50,074 nt of DNA, taken from the NCBI GenBank assembly GCA_900550415.1, contig URSO01000006.1, forward strand, positions 1 to 50,074, given 5' to 3'. The notes beneath the pieces are model-generated. The model worked only from the letters and a program-made list of their open reading frames with translations, ran no database searches and was not told the DNA's origin. Shown one piece after another: positions 41,411 through 49,954 of this stretch. The stretch is from an uncultured Collinsella sp. (GTDB taxonomy: Bacteria; Actinomycetota; Coriobacteriia; Coriobacteriales; Coriobacteriaceae). The stretch's first letter is position 1, and every line of letters begins with the position of its first letter. A program made the translations under genes and the position numbers.

Positions 41411-42904
41411 ATGCAAATTTCGTTCATCCTTCCCCAAATCGTTGCGCTCGATGTTGTCTTTGCCCTGGCTGCGTGTCTGCAGATGATCCACGTCCCGCTC
41501 ATCGCATCGCGCCGCTCGTCCTATAACCGTAAGGTGATTTGCGCCTACGAGACGAGCCTTGTGCTTCACCTGATGATTTCGGCGCTCATCTTATTCGCGT
41601 CGTCTGGCTCGTATCTGGTGGCGCCGCTTGACGTTTGCGCCAGGGCAATGGGCGGAGTGCTGTGGCTCAATGCCGCGATCTTTGCCTATGGCGTGGTCCT
41701 CATGGTGCACTATCGTCGCCCTGTCATGCTGGCCGAGCTGCTGCTTGTTGGCGCCGTGACACCGCCGGTGGTTTTTGCCATGGGCTCGGTGTGGGCCGTT
41801 GTCCTTATCGCAGAGGGAGCGTTCTTCCTGTTCCGTTCCGTCGCGGCGCTCTTGATGGACGTCCGTAACCGCCAGGAGGATATCACCGCGTTCTCGACGA
41901 TCGAAACCATCAACGTGATTCCCGTGGGCATCCTGTATCTGGACTCGAGGGGCCGTCCACTGCTCATGAACCGCTGCATGCGCAAAAACCTGGTGGAGCT
42001 TCATATGCCCACCGACCTAGGCGATATGAGCGGTACATGGAACGACCTGCGCAAGCTCAGCATGCAAATGCCCGAAGGCGGTAAGAACCGCGTGCGGATC
42101 AACCTGGACCGCTTTGGTGAGGCGCGTGCGGTGGTCGAGGTTTCTCCCGCCGAGATTCGCCTGTTTGTGTGCGATGACGTTATGGTCTCGGGCCGTTCGT
42201 TCGAGCGCATAATCGGTCTGGACGTGACAGAGTATGCGCATGCGCATGACCGCCTGGCGCAGGCCAACCACCTGCTTGAGCTTGCGGGCCAAGAGCTCCA
42301 GGCCCAGATCGAAGAAGTCAAAAAAGTTGCCGACAATGCGGCCTATCTGCGCATGCGCGCCCGCGTTCACGATGTGATCGGCCAGCGCCTATCAATCCTT
42401 CATCGCTATTTGGAGGAGGGGCGCTTGGACGACGAGTCGCTCGAGCAGATCGACCCGCTGCTGCGCTCAATCGCTGCCGATCTGCGCAGCGGGGGCGACA
42501 CCGAACCGGCAGAGCAACTGGGCGATATCGTCCATGCTTTTGGCCTGGTGAGCGTGCAGATCGATGTTGAGGGTGCGCTGCCTGAGGACGCGCGTGTCGC
42601 CGCCGCCTTTTTGCAGATTATCCGCGAGGCCTCGACCAACGCCACCAAGCATGCGCAGGCGCATCGGGTCCATGTGCGCTTGTGGCAGGAGAGGACGGAT
42701 GCTGACGCCGTCGCGCACATGACGATTTCTAACGACGGGTCCCCGGCCCCCGTATCGTATCGCGAGGGAACGGGTATCCCAGGTATGAGACATGTCGCGC
42801 AAGATCTGGGTGGCAGCCTAGAGGTCCACGCCACCCCGCCCTTTACGCTTACGGTATCCATTCCGCTTAACGCCAACGACACGTCCCAAAGGAGAAGCTC
42901 ATGA
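41411..42904 (+). CDS. Sensor histidine kinase
   Basis: 497 residues from the ATG; a GTG at 41405 overlapping the upstream TGA is an equally possible start. Five or so membrane helices (5-150) precede a PAS-like domain (about 165-275). A coiled coil (275-310) and the dimerisation box RARVHDVIGQRLSIL with H320 follow. The HATPase has N-box IIREASTNATKHA (about 403-415) and G-box GTGIPGMR (453-460). The stop overlaps the response-regulator start (ATGA). It probably works together with the 7TM pseudo-kinase. Confidence 0.92.
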   Translation: MQISFILPQIVALDVVFALAACLQMIHVPLIASRRSSYNRKVICAYETSLVLHLMISALILFASSGSYLVAPLDVCARAMGGVLWLNAAIFAYGVVLMVHYRRPVMLAELLLVGAVTPPVVFAMGSVWAVVLIAEGAFFLFRSVAALLMDVRNRQEDITAFSTIETINVIPVGILYLDSRGRPLLMNRCMRKNLVELHMPTDLGDMSGTWNDLRKLSMQMPEGGKNRVRINLDRFGEARAVVEVSPAEIRLFVCDDVMVSGRSFERIIGLDVTEYAHAHDRLAQANHLLELAGQELQAQIEEVKKVADNAAYLRMRARVHDVIGQRLSILHRYLEEGRLDDESLEQIDPLLRSIAADLRSGGDTEPAEQLGDIVHAFGLVSVQIDVEGALPEDARVAAAFLQIIREASTNATKHAQAHRVHVRLWQERTDADAVAHMTISNDGSPAPVSYREGTGIPGMRHVAQDLGGSLEVHATPPFTLTVSIPLNANDTSQRRSS

Positions 42905-43524
42905 TCCGCGTGTTAATTGTCGAAGATCAGGCCATCCTGCGCGAGAGCCTGGCGCGCTCCGTTGGCGACCAGCCCGATATGACCGTAGTTGCCGCGATCG
43001 CCGATGCCTCCGAGGCCTTGGGTGTCGCGCTCAAGGAGCGCCCGGACATGATACTGATGGACGTGTGCACCGAACACGATTCAAACGGCATCGTGGCGGC
43101 GGCACGCATCAAGGAGCAGCTGCCCGAGTGTCGCATCATTATCATGACAGGCATGCCCGAGATCACCTTTGTCGATCAGGCCCGCGAGGCGGGCGTCGAT
43201 AGCTTTGTGTACAAGAACGTCGGTATCGACGAGCTATTCGCCGTGATGCGCTCCACGCTGGCGGGTTACTGCACGTTTCCCAAGCCGCCCGAGAGCATCT
43301 TCTCCGGCACGGCGGCCCTCGACGATGTCGAGCTGTCGATCTTGCGCCTTGCCTGCGAGGGTAAAAGCCGCCGCGAGATTGCGGCCGAGCTGTTTATGAG
43401 CGAGGGCACCATCAAACGCCGCATCTCGGAGATTCTCAACAAGACCGGCTACGACAACATCATGCGCCTGGCCGTGCGCGCGGTGACCGAGGGCAGCATC
43501 GTTCCCAACATGGAGCGCCCGTAA
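42901..43524 (+). CDS. LuxR-type response regulator
   Basis: 207 residues. Receiver: acidic pair E8-D9, phospho-acceptor D54 in LMDVCTEHD, T83 (MTGMPE) and K105 (VYKN). HTH domain about 135-200, with ILRLACEGKSRREIAAELFMSEGTIKRRISEILNKTG. Last gene of the three-gene operon. No target is visible nearby; autoregulation or remote genes are possible. Confidence 0.95.
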   Translation: MIRVLIVEDQAILRESLARSVGDQPDMTVVAAIADASEALGVALKERPDMILMDVCTEHDSNGIVAAARIKEQLPECRIIIMTGMPEITFVDQAREAGVDSFVYKNVGIDELFAVMRSTLAGYCTFPKPPESIFSGTAALDDVELSILRLACEGKSRREIAAELFMSEGTIKRRISEILNKTGYDNIMRLAVRAVTEGSIVPNMERP

Positions 43525-43634
43525 TCGACGCGCTCACCCGTGTTCCGGCGCCGCAAAGATAGGCCGCCCACCGTTTCGCATCTAAAAACGGCGGGCGGCC
43601 TGCTTGTATGGGCAGTGCTGTCGGCATAAAAGCG

Positions 43635-43667
43635 ACGGGGCCGCAGGATCAACTCCTGCGGCCCCGT
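43635..43667 (-). terminator. GC hairpin between convergent operons
   Basis: ACGGGGCCGCAGGA (43635-43648) pairs perfectly with 43654-43667. On the minus strand CGCTTTTATG follows, so it ends the lipoprotein operon. A second hairpin (43561-43576 with 43586-43601, one mismatch) closer to the regulator stop likely serves the plus-strand operon. Confidence 0.75.
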
Positions 43668-43716
43668 CTGGTGTGCGCGGATGTGTCCGCCAATCCGCGG
43701 CTGTCGTGGTCTACCG

Positions 43717-44556
43717 CTACGCGATGGTTGCGCCGTAGGAGGCGACGTCCTCGTAGGAATCGGTCAGGTAGGCGTCGATGCCGATGGTCGTGTTGACCAG
43801 GCTGTCGAAGCTGTCAAGCGTGCCCTTCGAGAAGGTGAACTCTTCGGTGGCGTTGGTGCCGGGCATCAGGTGGGCCGAGAACCAGGCTTCCTTCATGGTG
43901 CCGTTGACGTTGGTCTTGCCGGAAGGAGCGTAGAAGGTCAGGTCCTTGTCGCTCTTGTTGGTGATGTTGACGACAAAACCGATGTCGCCCCACTCGTCCT
44001 TGAACTTCTCGGTGATGGTGATGGTGCACAGGTCGTCATCGGCAACGGTGACGGCGGGGGAGATTTCAATCTTCTGGACGTCGTCGTCTTCGACGGCCTC
44101 CTCGACTTCCTCTTCCTTCTCGGCGGCCTCGCGATCCTTCTTCACGGTACCGGATAGGTCCTTATCGGACTTGCTAAAGATGAGCTTGTCCTCGCCGTCC
44201 TCAAGGACAAGCTTGCCGTCCTCGAGCTTCACGTCGGTCGTCTCCTTGTCGACGGTGATACTCGCGGTGGTAGCGTCCTTGGCCTCCCACTTTAGGTCGG
44301 AAACTTCGGAGAACAAATCGAGGCTGCCCGTGCCGTCTTCGTCCAGGACCAAGATGCAGCTGATGCCCCATTCCTCGAACATATCCATATACTCATCGGT
44401 CAGCTCTTCGCCCTCCGTGGTTCCACCCGAGAGCTTCCAGCTGCCGACAAAGTTGGCCTTGGGGTCTTTGCCGCCGCTGCAGCCCGTGAGGGCAAAGGCG
44501 AGCGCAAGGACGCATGTCAGAAATGCGAGTACGGACTTTTTGAACGTTGTCTTCAT
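43717..44556 (-). CDS. Surface lipoprotein (DUF5067-like immunoglobulin fold)
   Basis: 279 residues. The signal peptide (1-25) ends in the lipobox ALTGC with lipidated C26. A beta-strand domain (about 40-150) is followed by a charged helical linker (KKDREAAEKEEEVEEAVEDDD) and a C-terminal domain with GFVVNITNKSDKDLTFYAPSG, the pattern of Ig-like DUF4352/DUF5067 lipoproteins. AAGGAGG stands before the ATG at 44556; a longer frame overlaps the upstream gene and is arginine/glutamine-rich, so it was rejected. Fourth gene of the operon; possible sensor or partner of the membrane-stress proteins encoded before it. Confidence 0.88.
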   Translation of the reverse strand: MKTTFKKSVLAFLTCVLALAFALTGCSGGKDPKANFVGSWKLSGGTTEGEELTDEYMDMFEEWGISCILVLDEDGTGSLDLFSEVSDLKWEAKDATTASITVDKETTDVKLEDGKLVLEDGEDKLIFSKSDKDLSGTVKKDREAAEKEEEVEEAVEDDDVQKIEISPAVTVADDDLCTITITEKFKDEWGDIGFVVNITNKSDKDLTFYAPSGKTNVNGTMKEAWFSAHLMPGTNATEEFTFSKGTLDSFDSLVNTTIGIDAYLTDSYEDVASYGATIA

Positions 44557-44636
44557 GGTGTCCTCCTTTATCGAACGAAACCCATAGAAGCAAATGCGGG
44601 GGTGGCGGATCCCCCGCCAATTACCAGATAGAGGGG

Positions 44637-45872
44637 CTAGGGCCTGGGCGTTCCGCAGTTGCTGCAGAACTTGCCGCCGTTTTCGCTGCCGCAGTTGGGG
44701 CAGAACCACTTGGCCGGTGCCGGTGCGGGTGCGGGACTGCCGCACTCGGAGCAGAACTTGCCGGTGTTGGTGGCGCCGCAGCTGCAGGTCCATGCGCCGG
44801 CCGCAGGTGCGGCGGCAGGAGCCGGGGCGGGTGCCGGAGCCGGCTGCGGGGCGGCCTGCTGCTGTGCCTGGCCGGCGGCGAACAGCTGGCTGGCGTTCAT
44901 GCCGCCCATGCCACCTGCCATGCCCATGCCCATAAAGCCTGCCATCGCGCCGTTGGGGTTGGCGGCTGCCGCGCGCATTGCGTCGCTCTGGGCGCTGGCA
45001 ATGTTGGCTGCCGCCATGGTGGGATCGCGCATGACTGCGGCCTTCTGCAGGTCCTTGATCATCTGCTCGTCTTCTTGCGAGGCTGCGATGGAGTTGACGC
45101 CAAAGCTCACGATCTCGACACCACGCAGGTCGCGCCAGTCGGCAGAGAGGACCTCGTTGAGCGCACGAGCGAGCTCGGTGGTGTGGCCGGGGATGGCGCT
45201 GTAGCGGATGCCCATCTCCGAGATCTTGGCGAAGGCGGGCTGCAGGGCGGTGAGCAGCTCGGACTTAAGCTGGCTGTCGATCTTGTCGCGCGTGTAGCTA
45301 TCGGTCACGTTGCCGCATACGTTGGTGTAGAACAGCAGCGGGTTGGTGATGCGGTACGAATACTCGCCGTTGCAACGCACGGAGATGTCGACGTCCAGGC
45401 CAATGTTGTTATCGACCACGCGGAAGGGCACAGGCGAGGCGGTGCCGTACTTGTTGCCGATGATCTCCTTGGTGTTGATGAAGTAGACACGCTGGTCCTT
45501 GCCCGCGTCGCCGCCAAAGGTAAAGCGGCTGCCGATATTGGCGAAGGTCTCCTTGATGGAATCGCCCAGGTTGCCGCTAAAGACGCTCGGCTCGCTGCCG
45601 GTATCGAAGACGAACTCACCAGGCTCCAGCGCGACTTCGATGATCTTGCCGTTTTGCACCACGAGCATGCCCTGGCCGTCGTTGACGGCGATGACCGAGC
45701 CGTTGGAGATGACGTTGTCCTCGCCGCGCGTGTTGGAGCTGCGGCCACCGGTGCGTTTGCTGCCCTTGCAGGCCAAGACGTCAGCAGGCATCGATTCGCA
45801 GTAGATAAATTCCTTCCACTGGTCGGCCATGACGCCGCCGGCAGCTCCCAATCCAGCTTTCAAGAGTCCCAT
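44637..45872 (-). CDS. SPFH-domain/zinc-ribbon protein (YdjI-like)
   Basis: 411 residues. A glycine-rich N-terminus and SPFH-like domain (about 20-290, DGQGMLVVQNGKIIEV and GVEIVSFGVNSIAASQEDEQMIKDL) are followed by a Met/Gly and Ala/Pro/Gln-rich linker. Two C-terminal zinc ribbons (CSCGATNTGKFCSECG and CPNCGSENGGKFCSNCG) end it. This matches Bacillus YdjI of the ydjFGHI operon, in which it helps localise a PspA-like membrane-stress system. A ribosome site (GAAAGGAAG) precedes the ATG. No PspA gene is present here. Confidence 0.92.
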   Translation of the reverse strand: MGLLKAGLGAAGGVMADQWKEFIYCESMPADVLACKGSKRTGGRSSNTRGEDNVISNGSVIAVNDGQGMLVVQNGKIIEVALEPGEFVFDTGSEPSVFSGNLGDSIKETFANIGSRFTFGGDAGKDQRVYFINTKEIIGNKYGTASPVPFRVVDNNIGLDVDISVRCNGEYSYRITNPLLFYTNVCGNVTDSYTRDKIDSQLKSELLTALQPAFAKISEMGIRYSAIPGHTTELARALNEVLSADWRDLRGVEIVSFGVNSIAASQEDEQMIKDLQKAAVMRDPTMAAANIASAQSDAMRAAAANPNGAMAGFMGMGMAGGMGGMNASQLFAAGQAQQQAAPQPAPAPAPAPAAAPAAGAWTCSCGATNTGKFCSECGSPAPAPAPAKWFCPNCGSENGGKFCSNCGTPRP

Positions 45873-45920
45873 GGTGATCTTCCTTTCTCGTCAAAGGCCG
45901 GGTGGTATTGGTCAGAATGG

Positions 45921-47243
45921 CTAATCGTCCTTGTTGTCTTTCATGACAACGGTGGTCTCGGTGTGGCTGAAGGTGTCATGCTTCTCGGTCAGGTCGAGCT
46001 CGCCGCAGTACTCGTCGGCGTGGGCGGCCTCGTTGGCCGTCTTGAGCTGGCCTACCAGTAGCACGTCTCCGATAATCACGATGATCAGCGGCGCGATGAT
46101 GTTGATGAGAATGCCCTCGACATCGAAGGTGAGATAATCTGGATCGAAGGCGTATTCTCCCATAAAGAGAACCTGGGAGAGGATAAATCCGATCACAAAG
46201 AACAGCACCGAGGCAATAGCGAGCTTGGGCTTGGAGCAGGGGAGCTCGCCGACCAAGCGGCCGGTCTGGCCGTTCATGGCAAACAGGTAGCTCTTGCCGT
46301 TCCACGAGGTGGAGAGCATCCAGACGGGGAACAGGGCGTAGTCGCTGTCTTCCCAGGTGTAGTCGAGCTGCTTGCTTTCGACCGTGGCATCGTCATATTC
46401 GTCGACGACGGTCTCGCGCAGGGCCGAGATCGTGCTCTCCTCCATGCGGCGCTCGGCGCGCGCCTTGCACGTCTCGCAATCCTCATCGTAACGGTTGGCG
46501 ATGTAGCCGGGCATATAGGCGACCGAGAACGGGCGCAACGCGTCGTAGTCAAACGGCTCGATGGCGTCCATGTGGCCGTCGGGCATCTTGGACGATCCGT
46601 CGACGGGCACGCGCTTAAACGAGATATTGCCCTTGCGATAGGCATCGTAGTGGTCGGTGGTCGTGACGGTGCGATCGGATTCCTCGGTCACGGTCTCGTT
46701 GGTCGCGTCAAAATACACTTCGCCGTCAACGCGGGCGCCGTAGAGCCAAAACGGTACGTAGACACCTTGGACCTCGTCGATGTGGTTGCCGGTGACAAAG
46801 CTCTTGGGCAGCAAGATCTTGCCCTTATAGTGTTCCTTGAGTGCGGCCGTGACATCGTCGCGCCCGAGCTTAAACGGAATCACCAGGTCGGGCGAGAAGT
46901 CGCCAGAGAGCTGGCCGGGCGCCACGGCGGAGTTACCGCAGTACGGGCAGGTGGTGACGGCGACGGTGCCGTCGGACACGAGCTCGGCGCCGCACGACGA
47001 GCAGATGTAGCCGGCGTTTTGGGCGAGCTCCTGCACCGCGTCGTCGGCAACGGGCTTGGGCGTTGCGGCTGCCGCATCGGCTTTGGCGTCGGCCTTGTCC
47101 TGGCGCTCGCGATAGAGGGCCTCGACTTCTTCGACTTCAAAGCGTGAGTCACAGTAGTCGCAGACGAGCTTTTGCTCGGCGCTGGCAAAATGCAGGGGAC
47201 CACCGCAGGCAGGGCACTGATAGTTAACGCTCTCGAAGGCCAT
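45921..47243 (-). CDS. Zinc-ribbon membrane protein (YdjG-like)
   Basis: 440 residues. TFIIB-type ribbons: CPACGGPLHF (10-) with CDYCDSRFEVEEVEALY, and CSSCGAELVSDG with CPYCGNSAVAPGQL. The cytoplasmic middle (130-350) carries PFKLGRDDVTAALKEHYKGK and PFWLYGARVDGEVY, typical of YdjG-type proteins. Two membrane helices lie near 350-375 and 385-410, then a soluble tail. GGAAAGGA precedes the ATG. It is cotranscribed with the YdjI-like and DUF4428 genes (gaps 48 and 24 bp). Confidence 0.92.
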   Translation of the reverse strand: MAFESVNYQCPACGGPLHFASAEQKLVCDYCDSRFEVEEVEALYRERQDKADAKADAAAATPKPVADDAVQELAQNAGYICSSCGAELVSDGTVAVTTCPYCGNSAVAPGQLSGDFSPDLVIPFKLGRDDVTAALKEHYKGKILLPKSFVTGNHIDEVQGVYVPFWLYGARVDGEVYFDATNETVTEESDRTVTTTDHYDAYRKGNISFKRVPVDGSSKMPDGHMDAIEPFDYDALRPFSVAYMPGYIANRYDEDCETCKARAERRMEESTISALRETVVDEYDDATVESKQLDYTWEDSDYALFPVWMLSTSWNGKSYLFAMNGQTGRLVGELPCSKPKLAIASVLFFVIGFILSQVLFMGEYAFDPDYLTFDVEGILINIIAPLIIVIIGDVLLVGQLKTANEAAHADEYCGELDLTEKHDTFSHTETTVVMKDNKDD

Positions 47244-47267
47244 GATCGGTCCTTTCCGTGCCGGAGA

Positions 47268-48005
47268 CTATGCGCCGATGGCGCCGCCGCAGTATTCGCA
47301 GCGCCCACTGGCATCGGGAACGGTGGTGGCTCCGCAGAAGGGGCAGGTCACCGCGGTCTTGGGGGCCTTGGCGGCCACGACGCTGTCGCGTGTCTCCTGA
47401 CGCAGCTGCACCAGCGCATCGCGGACTTCGGTTGCCTGGCGCTTGGCCTCGCGATATTCGATGGAGCCGCGCTGATCGATGGTGGAGTCGTTCACGCGCA
47501 GGTTGAGCTCGGTGAAGTACGGCGTGTTGACGTGGATGGTCAGATTAAAGTCGTAATCCAGGTCGTAGCGCGGCGGGTTGTAGCTCTCGCGCTCGCCGTC
47601 CTTGGTCTCGCGATAGATTTCGGTGCGATGCTCGTCGATATCCATATCGCAGCCGAGTACCTGCGAGAACTCGATGATGTCGGGATTGGCGTCGCGCCAG
47701 CGGCTCTGCGAGGTGATGATCAGCAGGCCCGCGTCCTCATCGAGCATGATGTTGGTGCGCCCGGCAGAAAGCGTGCGCGTGGGGTTGAACGACGCCAAGC
47801 GCTCGGCATTGGCCTCGCGGTAGGCGAGCTGCTCGCGGATATCGTCCGCGGTGCTGGAGCGATAGCCGTGAAAGTAGGGGGAGAGCTTGCCGGCGCACTC
47901 TTTGCACAGGTAGCCTTCATTGATTTTTGTCTTACCTAGAAGTCCCAGCTCGGTACCGCAAATCGCGCACTCTTTCTTCTCGAACATCTTGTCAAAGAAG
48001 CCCAT
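47268..48005 (-). CDS. DUF4428-domain zinc protein
   Basis: 245 residues. The N-terminal CAICGTEL/CKEC zinc finger (C13, C16, C34, C37) is typical of DUF4428. A beta-rich middle follows (LDEDAGLLIITSQSRW, NPPRYDLDYDFNLTIHVNTPYF). A second zinc ribbon at the C-terminus is CPFCGATTVPDASGRCEYCGGA. First gene of the minus-strand operon. No membrane segment. Probably a cytosolic partner of the following membrane proteins; its biochemical job is unknown. Confidence 0.9.
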   Translation of the reverse strand: MGFFDKMFEKKECAICGTELGLLGKTKINEGYLCKECAGKLSPYFHGYRSSTADDIREQLAYREANAERLASFNPTRTLSAGRTNIMLDEDAGLLIITSQSRWRDANPDIIEFSQVLGCDMDIDEHRTEIYRETKDGERESYNPPRYDLDYDFNLTIHVNTPYFTELNLRVNDSTIDQRGSIEYREAKRQATEVRDALVQLRQETRDSVVAAKAPKTAVTCPFCGATTVPDASGRCEYCGGAIGA

Positions 48006-48126
48006 GGCTGCCTCCCATCAACTGGTAGCGTGTGTCACTTTTGATGATGGGGGAGTGCGCAGCCTTTCACGATACCCAGACGGCTCAACGAGTCTCCACA
48101 ACTGGGACACATGGCCCATTTTTCCT

Positions 48127-48186
48127 ACTCATTGGGGACGTACTTAAATGAGTGAAACTACTCATTTAAGTACGTCCCCAATGAGT
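48127..48186. repeat. Perfect 27-bp inverted pair of ACTCATT units
   Basis: Two copies of the unit face each other (48127-48153 and 48160-48186) and are exact reverse complements across a six-base loop. The pair heads the 48006-48353 gap (348 bp), which otherwise contains the 104-bp element and no gene. Bases 48006-48126 hold no feature I can name. Confidence 0.92.
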
Positions 48187-48190
48187 GCTC

Positions 48191-48294
48191 GCAGAATGAG
48201 AGTGGATAATCTCCCGTTTTTGGCCTGTGTGCAGGCTCAAAGTGGGAGATTATCCACTCTCGTCATTTGGGTGTCCAAAAATCCCCGCTCGTTT
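48191..48294. repeat. 104-bp inverted-repeat element, copy 2
   Basis: Arms 48198-48215 and 48244-48261 are perfect over 18 bp and identical to copy 1 at 39301-39404. The inner stem is GGCCTG/CAGGCT; changes relative to copy 1 keep the pairing. It lies behind a 27-bp unit pair exactly as copy 1 lies behind a single unit. Confidence 0.9.
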
Positions 48295-48353
48295 GGCGCC
48301 TGGGGACACTCTTTGTCGAATGCGGCGGCTGCCGAATGTGGGCGCCGTCCTTG

Positions 48354-49865
48354 CTATGCCACGGTTACGGCGACCTGGGCGTAGCGGGTGCAGGGGCGCT
48401 CGGCGCGCGTCTGCACGGTAAGGGTGAGCACAAGGCGGTCGCCGGGCCGCGCGTCGGCGGGCACGATGAAAGCGGTGTCTACCGTGCATTCTTGCCACAG
48501 CGACAGATCCTGGGCGCCTGCATAGCTCGACGGGTCCACGGCGACATCCCAATGTGCATCGAAGCCCTTGCCGTCGGGGTCGACGATGGTCGCTGTAAGG
48601 TCGACGCGCTCGCCGGCTGTGGCGCTGCGGTCGGCCGTGGCCTCGACAACATGTGCCGGATGCGAGCAGGCTGCCGGATCATGGGCACACCATTGCGCGC
48701 GGGCGGCAAAGTCTTCCTGATAGGCACGCAGATAGGGATTGAGATTGTCGTCTGCGGGCGTGCCGATGGAGGCAAAACCGGCGGGCGCGTTCGCATCGGG
48801 ATGCCCATCAAAAAACATGCGTCCCAGCAGCGTATCGAAGCCACGGTCGTCGATACCGCGCAGGCCAAACGGCAGCAGCGGAATATAGGTCATGCTGTCG
48901 CCTTCGGCCATAAAATCGCCGCGCTCAAACTGCATCGCGGGCATGCCTTCCAGGCCCCAATCCAGACGGGCATGCTTGCCAAACTGAAAGCGCTCAGGCT
49001 CGTTTTCGTAGACCTTACCATCGCCATAGAACATATAGCGCGCCATGAGGGGGCCGTTGCCCTGCGTGAGATTCTGCTCGGGCCAAGGAGCCTTAAACAG
49101 CGGCAGCGTATCGGGCTGAGCTGTTTTGGCGTCGAAATAGTTGCCATACATATAGGGCGTACGCCAAAAGATGAGCTCGGGAAAGAGCTCGCGCCCATGG
49201 TCGAGCCACGAGTTATCCTGCCCCACACCATCGGCAACGCCCATCACGCGCACCTTCTGATAGACCTGCTGCTGCACGGCGGGCCACTCGGGCGTGGCGC
49301 GATAGCGCTCGGCAATACTCATGAGGGCGCGAACGATCGTATTCATACCACCCCAGCTGAGCAACCACAGCGTGCGCGGGTCATCGTCCATGATGGCATC
49401 GGCGATGACGTGAGACCCTTCAGTCTCCTCGCGCACATCACCCTCAAAAGCAACATTTCCCACAAACGTACGCTCGATCATCTGGGCAGGCGTGGGAAAC
49501 GGCGGCTCACCGGCAGCGGCCGCATTTGCCTGCAACTGCGGCCAAGCCTGGGCATATTCATTACTCCAGAGACTCTCAATCCAATGCTCGGGAAACGGCC
49601 GATACTCACGAAGCTCGCCGGCTAGCGGATCGGGCTCATGAGGCACAACAGCCCACTCATAAGAGCGCCGCCCTTTGGTCCGCCAATGCGAATTCACCTC
49701 GCCGAGCGTATGAACCCTATCCCCAAGAAAGTGATACTGCGAAGCCGTATACACCACAGCCTGAACATCAAGCAAGTTGAGATACAGAGCCAAATGAACA
49801 AGCGAGTTCATATCGTCGACTTCCATATCGGTAGTAACAATCACCCGAGTCAACTTCTGGGACAT
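48354..49865 (-). CDS. DUF1593 (nucleoside-hydrolase-like) protein
   Basis: 503 residues from the ATG at 49865, with GGAGC upstream; a longer frame exists, but the upstream stretch has no ribosome site. The N-terminal VIVTTDMEVDDMNSLVHLALYLN recalls the Ca2+-binding loop of nucleoside hydrolases, and LLSWGGMNTIVRALMSIAERY continues the DUF1593 fold (residues about 5-330). A C-terminal beta-sandwich (about 400-503) is typical of the family. No signal peptide is visible. Usually considered a glycoside- or nucleoside-processing enzyme; substrate not known. No clear operon partner. Confidence 0.88.
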   Translation of the reverse strand: MSQKLTRVIVTTDMEVDDMNSLVHLALYLNLLDVQAVVYTASQYHFLGDRVHTLGEVNSHWRTKGRRSYEWAVVPHEPDPLAGELREYRPFPEHWIESLWSNEYAQAWPQLQANAAAAGEPPFPTPAQMIERTFVGNVAFEGDVREETEGSHVIADAIMDDDPRTLWLLSWGGMNTIVRALMSIAERYRATPEWPAVQQQVYQKVRVMGVADGVGQDNSWLDHGRELFPELIFWRTPYMYGNYFDAKTAQPDTLPLFKAPWPEQNLTQGNGPLMARYMFYGDGKVYENEPERFQFGKHARLDWGLEGMPAMQFERGDFMAEGDSMTYIPLLPFGLRGIDDRGFDTLLGRMFFDGHPDANAPAGFASIGTPADDNLNPYLRAYQEDFAARAQWCAHDPAACSHPAHVVEATADRSATAGERVDLTATIVDPDGKGFDAHWDVAVDPSSYAGAQDLSLWQECTVDTAFIVPADARPGDRLVLTLTVQTRAERPCTRYAQVAVTVA

Positions 49866-49954
49866 AGGAACAGCTCCAATCAAAATCAATTCAGCCAGTT
49901 ACGCGCAAGGCAAGACGGGACCCATGCCCCCATCGCCACCGACCCGGCGGCCCG

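Noticed and set aside
44547..46061. Plus-strand 504-codon frame opposite the YdjI-like and lipoprotein genes
   Set aside because: Antisense to zinc-ribbon and SPFH coding sequence; Gly/Ala/Val low-complexity composition.
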